DNA of 64,000 nucleotides, from positions 21,015,739-21,079,738 of the forward strand of contig NC_049983.1 in NCBI RefSeq assembly GCF_000003815.2, in the 5' to 3' direction. Both the position numbers and the translations under genes were made by a program. The notes below the pieces were generated by a model that did not search any database, was not told where the DNA came from, and saw only the letters and a list, made by a program, of their open reading frames with translations. The stretch comes from Branchiostoma floridae. Its lineage: Eukaryota; Chordata; Leptocardii; Amphioxiformes; Branchiostomatidae. Shown here piece by piece: positions 57,954-64,000 of this stretch (positions within the stretch are counted from its first letter, which is position 1; each line of letters starts with the position of its first letter).

Positions 57954-60900
57954 GAGTGCTGCTAGTGCTGTCCTGGTACCAGTGTGTCCCCGTGATCGGT
58001 CAGACCTGTGGGCAAACCAGCTTCTCCTCAGGCCAGGGGACAGTCACTTCTCCCAACTACCCCAGCAACTATCCCAACAATTTTCTCTGTAACTATGACT
58101 TCACGGCGTCTGGTGGTGAGTGCGATGTTCCTTACCACTCGTATGTACACCCTCGTAAAGACGACGTTTTCTCTATTAACGTTATATCAATACAACGTTA
58201 TCAATGAACGCCACGACCAGTACAATCACAATCACCGTCCTAAGGTGGCCCAGAAAGACATATATTTGCTTTCGCCTCGCTCTTTTTCTGGAAAAATTGA
58301 ACACAGAAAAAAATCATAATGCTGAACACTTCCTTGTCCTTGGTGCTGATTTGCCTTCACATCCACACAACACATTCTTACTGCTTCAGGGTGCTTAATA
58401 CTCATTGAAATGATTCCGTCACTGTACAGAACTTTGATTCTTAAGTTGTATTGTCCACCACAGATGACCGTGTATGGATCAGATTCACGGACTTCCACCT
58501 GGAAGACGCCCCGTCGTGTGTGTGGGACGACGTTCAAATCTTCGACACCTCGGTCACTCCTCGCGCGCGAATTGGAGAGAAGTACTGCGGCACGGACACA
58601 CCTCCGTATGTAGTGTCTCCCGGACAGACTCTGCGCGTCAGCTTCCATACTGACTACAGTGTAACAGCCAAGGGGTTCTCTTTCGACTACTCGTTTGAAA
58701 GCATAGGTAGGTGAAATATATCCCTTTTGTCTAATCAGGGATCAACGATAGAGTCGAGAGGGAGCGCTCTTTTATCAGGATGTCTTTAAAAAGATTTGTT
58801 CATGCGTTTCGTTATCTCTTACTACACTGAAATTGTGATGAAAACTATGCCTATGTTATTTTCCCAGCCGGCCTGGGAGACTGTGGGATGACTGCTACCA
58901 TAAGTAGCGGTTCTGGTGCCATTACCTCCCCCAGCTACCCGAGTGCGTATTCCGACAATGAGAACTGTGTGTATGAACTAACAGCCGCCAATGCGAACGA
59001 TGTCATACAGGTCAGTTCTGTCATACACGTTGTGATACGAGGTCGTATTTCCTATCAAGAAACCAGAAGTCCTGCTAGCTTGCTTACAATCGTGGCCAAT
59101 GACAATAAGGTTAAAAGGGATGAGGTAACACTATCCCTCTTTGTTAGTCATACTTTACTTTTACAACTTACTAGTAAACAACATCCCTCTGCTTCTGGTC
59201 CTAGCTCTTCTTCGTGCAGTTCTCTCTGGACTCGGCAGGAGGAGACTCCCTGAGGATCGTCACCACAGGAGCCCACCACGCCGGGGATACCGTGCACACA
59301 CGGGACGATGCAAACTTCCTCCATGTGGCGGGCACCAGTCTGACCTTGACCTTCACCTCCTCATCTGGATCCCCCAATGGAGATGGGTTCCTGGCCACTT
59401 ATTCGGTCCTCACAGACGGTCAGTCAGGCAAATGATTCAGCGATTTTTACTGCATTGAAGTTAGTCGTGTTTTCTTCACTCAATTACATTGAATGCTGGT
59501 TTAAAGCGTAAACACATTCTACAAGACGGACTCTGTCATGCTACAGTTGAAGTGAAGTTAGCCCTTCATCATTTTTGTCAATATGTAACCTATGGTAGCA
59601 TACGTAATAAACAGGGTCTTCACTGTGTGTAGATTATCTTCTCTGATACAATTCCGTTTCCGTAGGTGCTATTCTGGGTATGTGTGGAGGGACATACACG
59701 TCAGACACCGGCACGATCACCTCCCCAGGGTACCCTGGGAACTATGACAACAGTGCCGACTGCGACTACTCCATCACAGTCAGCGCCGGGAACGTTGTTC
59801 AGGTAGGTCCCAGGGCCTCCCTGAAAAGCAGTGCTTGTCACTGATGGGAGCTTACCCTGGTAAAACAATACGGAAATAAATGAATAGGTTAGCCTAATGC
59901 GTCATTCTGCTGCTTTGCAGCTCCAGGATTATGATGATCATAGTACGGGCTGGAAAGTAATCTTTGCCACTTTGTTTAGTCTGGAGTCCAGCTTTGTATG
60001 CTTTCGTCCGCTCCCGATGGTCGCTACCCTGCCAACAAGGAGCGAACCAAAGCGAACAAGGATGGACTCCAGGCTAGGTTGTGTTTGCAGTTTTTCTTTG
60101 TCATAATTAAGACGCGATTTGACACTTCTGTCTTTTCCAGCTTGAGTTCAGCACGTTTCACGTCGCAGGCTACTGTAACGGGGACTCCCTCTCCATCTAT
60201 AACGGGGACAGCGCGTCTGCACCGATGATAGCGCACTACTGCGCGGAGGGATTCCGGGCTGACTACACCGCTATATCCAGCGGTGCGGTCCAGCCAACAA
60301 CTGTGTCGCCAGCGGGTAGGTGTTTCAAGATCTGACCAATGCCACTCAAAGGTCCGTTGTCTGAGTTGTTATGTTTCCTCTTGCTTCCCCCTTTTCCTCT
60401 CAACAAATCCCAAAAGGCCTTCGAAGGAAAAATTAGGGTCCATTTTTCGTCCCCCCAATAGGTCCACGGAGGAGACCCCTTCAGACGGTATACCCAGTAA
60501 GTATGGCGCCTTCTTCTTACAATTTACACATGGGCTGATTTACAGCAGAGTTAATCATATTGGGAATCACGTATTTGAACAAACTTGTAAAAATGTTACC
60601 AGCATTTCCAAATTTGATAGTACCACATGATTTTCAGTCTGTGACACCCGCTTCCTGAGTGACCCCACCGTTCCTGTAGTATCACACAGCGGCTACTCCT
60701 CCGGCACCAGCTACAGCGCCGATACCTCCTGTACGGTCGTCCTGACCACCGACCACGATCTCAGGATCGACATGTGGATATTAAACATGAACATACAGGA
60801 ATGTGAAGGGCAATGTAGGTTCCTTTAGTTTCTTTGTGTCATAAAAACTGCTGCAGAACGTTTTATGCCATCGTAACCTGGAAGCCAACTACCGCATTCA

Positions 60901-61561
60901 TGGGATTGTAACCGTTAAGACTTTTTGCAAAAATGATTGAACACCTGTCTCGGCTCTCTTTATTTTTTTAACTGCATTTACATTTTCCCACAGCATGCAC
61001 TTGCGACTACTTGGAATTTCAAGGTGTTGAAGGGGACGACTCTCTTCGCTTCTGTGGAGACTTGGACCATCCTAGCTTTCTGTCCTCGTCCGGACACATG
61101 CTGGTAGTGACCTTCCACACGGACAGCAGTGTCCAGAACTCCGGCTTCAAGATAGCTTGGAACACTTATGATCCTGGATCAGGTGAAGACTGGCCAATTT
61201 TCTACCCAAGAGAGCAGATTTTTTTTCAAAAGATCCTACATTATCTCCACACAGTTACCACTGGATCGTAACGATGTACCAAGTGGGGTGTATATACGGT
61301 AATTACTGAGACGACCAATGTTGAACCAATGGTACTTGGAGAGTTACCATTGGAACATATTATGTACTAAGTATGGTCTATATAAGGTAAAAACTGAGAC
61401 AAGCGAGGTCGACCATACACATTGTATTGATGGTAAACACGACCGATAACCCTAGTGTAAGGAACGACGCGCAGCCCATTGTTGACCAACGTTCCGTCTC
61501 TTGTCTTGTTATAACAGCAAAGGCGGCGTCACAACAGTAAGCAACGACAAGGTAAATACAG

Positions 61562-61636
<75 letters not shown>

Positions 61637-62227
61637 ATTAGGCAAATCCAAATGTAATAGCAATGACTATTTCTACTTTTCTCTACCCTGTTCTCTACTG
61701 GTTTCTCCGTCAGACGAGGGCGGCTGCACAGGGTTCTGGTGTTCTGCAGACTCCATGTGTATTCCCCACAACTGGGTGTGCGACGGTGTGGTCCACTGTT
61801 CGGACATGGCAGACGAATTCTGTAAGCAGACTAACCGCATCTAGTGATATGTTTTCCAGTTCAAAAACTTTTCCCCTTAGAATGATTGCAATATCATCAA
61901 ACCCTACGTCTTTGTTTTCCACTATTAACTTGAGTATTTCGTATCACCAGGATTTACCACGAAATGTTTTACGGACAATTTTATTCCTAAAAGATACATG
62001 CAAGTTTAACTTCCATTTTGACTTTTGAACTTTTAATGAAACCGTATTAACGTTTCAGGTGACGGGGATGATCTACTGACCACTGACCAGATCATGATGA
62101 TCGTCTTCGTGTCAGCTGGAGCCATTGTTGTGATCGCTGTTCTTGTGCCCATCATGCGCTACTGCTGCCGCCATCCTCAGCAGGTTCACGTCATTGTGCC
62201 ACAAGGAGTGGACCCCGCCTACTACAG
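57954..62227 (+). CDS. CUB4-LDLa-transmembrane receptor-like protein (partial at both ends)
   Basis: Single-pass cell-surface protein. Ten exons: 57954-58115, 58464-58706, 58868-59010, 59220-59418, 59666-59802, 60141-60315, 60638-60814, 60994-61182, 61714-61821 and 62059-62227, about 567 residues. Exon 1 ends a signal peptide (LLVLSWYQCVPVIGQ). CUB1 has CGQTSFSSGQGTVTSPNYP, CUB2 CGMTATISSGSGAITSPSYP, CUB3 CGGTYTSDTGTITSPGYP and CUB4 CDTRFLSDPT through FHTDSSVQNSGFKIAW. Exon 9 is an LDL-receptor class A module (CTGFWCSADSMCIPHNWVCD then CSDMADEF). Exon 10 has the membrane span (IVFVSAGAIVVIAVLVPIM) and RYCCRH. CUB3 is shortened and lacks part of the C-terminal strands. NETO proteins have CUB2-LDLa-TM, so this is NETO-like in order but longer. 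The start codon exon and cytoplasmic tail are missing. Confidence 0.87.
61566..61635. repeat. (CA)n microsatellite in a CUB-gene intron
   Basis: About 70 bases of uninterrupted CA dinucleotide between exons 8 and 9 of the CUB gene. Confidence 0.98.
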
Positions 62228-62338
62228 GTCAGTGATAGGCCGGATACAAGGTTAGAAATAAGGGTAAGAGGAAAAGAGTATCGGTGGTGTTCAAGCGCCA
62301 CCAACTGACCAGCCTAACTGGTCCGGACTAGGGCTGGG

Positions 62339-62506
62339 TACCGGTGTGACAGAGATCTCGCCCCCCCGTGATCTCGCCCCCCCGGGGGCGAAATCACTAG
62401 CGATCTCGCCCCCCCGGGGCGAAATCACTAGCGATCTCGCCCTCCCCGGCTAGTGATCTCGCCCCCCTACCTCGCCCCCCTTTAGCGATTTCGCCCCCCC
62501 CCCCCA
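62339..62506. repeat. C-tract array GATCTCGCCCCCC, left
   Basis: At least six units of (g)atctcgccccccc or its reverse complement (gggggcgaaatc), spaced by ctagcg/ctagtg. It starts with taccggtgtgacag, which is exactly inverted at 63484-63497. It ends in a 14-C run at about 62493-62506. Confidence 0.85.
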
Positions 62507-63393
62507 TAAAAAACGGGTTTACATGACATTTTAGAAGTTGATTGGTATAAATCACAAAATGTAGTTTCAGAATGATATAAGTACACGAGTTTGATACATA
62601 ACTCCATTCATAGTATCAATATTAACGTAATTACATGGTAATAAGATAGTTGAACTTGTTTCAGACAAGGAGGGTTTGGTCCCTTGTATTCCCATTATTG
62701 CATATACCTGAGTCTTGACATAAGATGTATTTCATTGTATTTACCTGTCCTCAAGCAACCTACATATCTCCAATAAGAAGTCTCTACCATGAAGTGACCA
62801 CAAAAGAACTATATAATGTCTTTATTAATTATGCAAATATTAGGTATTAATTAGAATAGCGCACATTTTGGCATATGCACCTGGCCAAGGGATATCTTCA
62901 CCTCCAACAGGACTGTTTTTTCTAGTATTTAGGAACTGATGCATTTACCCGTGTTTCTTAAGACTGGTACTTTACCAGTGTTTGTATAGCATTTAGCAAC
63001 AGCTAGATCAACTTGCGCGTAGATAGTGTTTATAATGAGAAACTATTATTCACGTGTGTTTTTGTTAGCGCTTTGGAAATGTTTCCAGCACAAGAAATAA
63101 AACAATGTAACAAATTGAAAACATATAGCTGACGTATTCCGTACCATAGACGGTGTTGATTTATACGTTCGCAGTAGCACTGTTTTTATGCCACCTCAGC
63201 TGCAAAAATTGTCTTTTTCATTTCAATGTCATGTTTGCACCGAACAATATAGTATCGACTTTCGAGGTATTACATCTTACGGTACGGTAATAAGGTGCCA
63301 TATAGGTACCAGGTAACACACCATATACGTTACTCCCCAGGTGCAGTATAGTACCAGGTAGCGCACCTGTAATATGTAGTAGCCAGATGCTCT

Positions 63394-63497
63394 GGGGGGG
63401 GGGGGGCGAAAGCGCTAAAGGGGGGCGAAAACGCTAGTGATCTCGCCCCCCGGGGGGGCGAGATCGCCGGGGGGGCGAGATCGCTGTCACACCGGTA
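63394..63497. repeat. G-tract array, right, inverse of the left array
   Basis: Begins with a run of about 13 G, then ggcgaaagcgctaaag, ggggcgaaaacgctagtgat, ctcgccccccgggggggcga and a second gatcgccgggggggcgagat unit, ending ctgtcacaccggta. G-runs of four or more recur at close spacing, so G-quadruplex formation is possible. Confidence 0.85.
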
Positions 63498-63507
63498 CAG
63501 AAAATTC

Positions 63508-63580
63508 AGGTCCAGGTCCGGTTCAGGTCCAAAGGATCAGGTCCAGGTCCGGACCTGAACCTGGACCTGATTCAGTATGA
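63508..63580. repeat. CAGGTCCAGGTCCGG repeats with an inverted partner
   Basis: Direct repeats of aggtcc (caggtccaggtccgg, ttcaggtcc, caggtccaggtccgg) run into gacctgaacctggacctga, which is the inverse of the same motif, giving a hairpin within the hAT-like element. Confidence 0.8.
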
Positions 63581-63928
63581 CTCATACCAATTGTCCATTT
63601 CACTACAAAGAAATCTGTTTGGCGGAGTATTAGACTTACACTGACGTTTTAAAATCCTACAACGCTAACTGCACCTGTACGATTGACTGTAAACCTTGGT
63701 AGAAATTACTATAAACTCTACTCTACTTCACTCTTGTCATTTTCTTCCAACTGCAAGCGCCAAAACGTGTGAATGCCTGATAAAATAATATGTTAATTTT
63801 CTAATCGGTCCAACATCCGGTCCACCTAATTTTTTCAGGTCCGGTTTTTCTGGACCGGTCCAATAAGAAAAACCGGTTTTGTACCGGTACGCTGTACCGA
63901 TACCCAGCCCTAGTCCGGACCTTTTCAA

Positions 63929-63970
63929 TGGCCTAGAGGTTAAAGCGTTGGGTTCGTGAGTCTGGAAGAC
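63929..63970 (+). mobile_element. Possible tRNA-derived SINE head
   Basis: tggcctagaggttaaagcgt followed by tgggttcgtgagtctggaag resembles the A-box half of tRNA-derived SINEs. No B box follows before the window end, and the region after it is not tRNA-like, so it may be truncated or degenerate. Confidence 0.35.
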
Positions 63971-64000
63971 AGACAACTTAAAAGTAAAACAAAACACACA

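Larger units (their letters stand above)
62329..63912. mobile_element. Non-autonomous hAT-like transposon
   Basis: The left end TAGGGCTGGGTACCGGT matches, after inversion, the right end (the reverse complement begins TAGGGCTGGGTATCGGT). It is bordered by GTCCGGAC at 62321-62328 and 63913-63920, an 8-bp target duplication as expected of hAT; because GTCCGGAC is palindromic the duplication is slightly less certain. Subterminal right sequence is full of ACCGGT and GGTCCGG motifs, the sort of repeats hAT transposases bind. No transposase is present. The 1584-bp element carries two C/G-tract arrays and lies downstream of the last identified exon of the CUB gene. Confidence 0.8.

Noticed and set aside
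60463-60497. Possible 35-base mini-exon with AG and GT borders in the CUB gene
   Set aside because: Including it would break the phase between exons 60141-60315 and 60638-60814, which join cleanly without it.

Overview
Organism and overall character. The window looks like a gene-sparse, transposon-rich stretch of an invertebrate chordate genome, most likely an amphioxus (Branchiostoma). This is an inference from the gene set: a Wnt16-type Wnt, a TRIM-NHL gene, a tandem Gal-3-O-sulfotransferase cluster, a MARCH ligase and a multi-CUB receptor. Many small introns and a very mixed set of DNA transposons and LINEs also fit. Three N runs (3057-3156, 29897-29996, 39520-39971) mark assembly gaps. 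Almost all short open frames outside the genes listed look like chance.

Layout. 1-22.8 kb: no convincing gene; it holds a diverged direct duplication, a piggyBac-like element with TTAA ends, a 71-bp tandem duplication, a possible LINE tail and a ~1 kb inverted-repeat element. 22.86-24.20 kb (+): the last four coding exons of Wnt16; its 5' exons were not found. 26.28-26.40 kb: a 117-bp almost perfect palindrome with a 9-bp target duplication. 26.78-28.81 kb (-): an intronless TRIM-NHL ubiquitin ligase. 29.3-34.1 kb: LINE tails, a foldback element, a LINE tail flanked by 66-bp direct repeats and an array of five 30-nt hairpins. 34.1-41.0 kb (+): one nearly complete L1/Tx1-type LINE with 5' tandem repeats, ORF1 and ORF2. 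41.2-50.6 kb (-): three tandem galactose-3-O-sulfotransferase-family genes with the same two-exon structure. 52.07-53.98 kb (-): a three-exon MARCH-type RING-CH ligase whose second intron carries a 5'-truncated LINE. 54.2-57.5 kb: a 5S-rRNA-derived SINE, a repeat-built element and a long inverted-repeat element. 57.95-62.23 kb (+): ten exons of a CUB4-LDLa-transmembrane protein, open at both ends. 62.33-63.91 kb: a hAT-like non-autonomous element in its next intron.

How the genes relate. The sulfotransferases would act in the Golgi on glycolipid or glycoprotein galactose using PAPS. MARCH and TRIM-NHL are unrelated E3 ligase types. Wnt16 is a secreted ligand and the CUB protein a cell-surface receptor or accessory subunit. 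Apart from the sulfotransferase tandem cluster I see no functional link between neighbours. Splice sites were read by eye from AG/GT signals, phase agreement and family homology; no transcript data were available.
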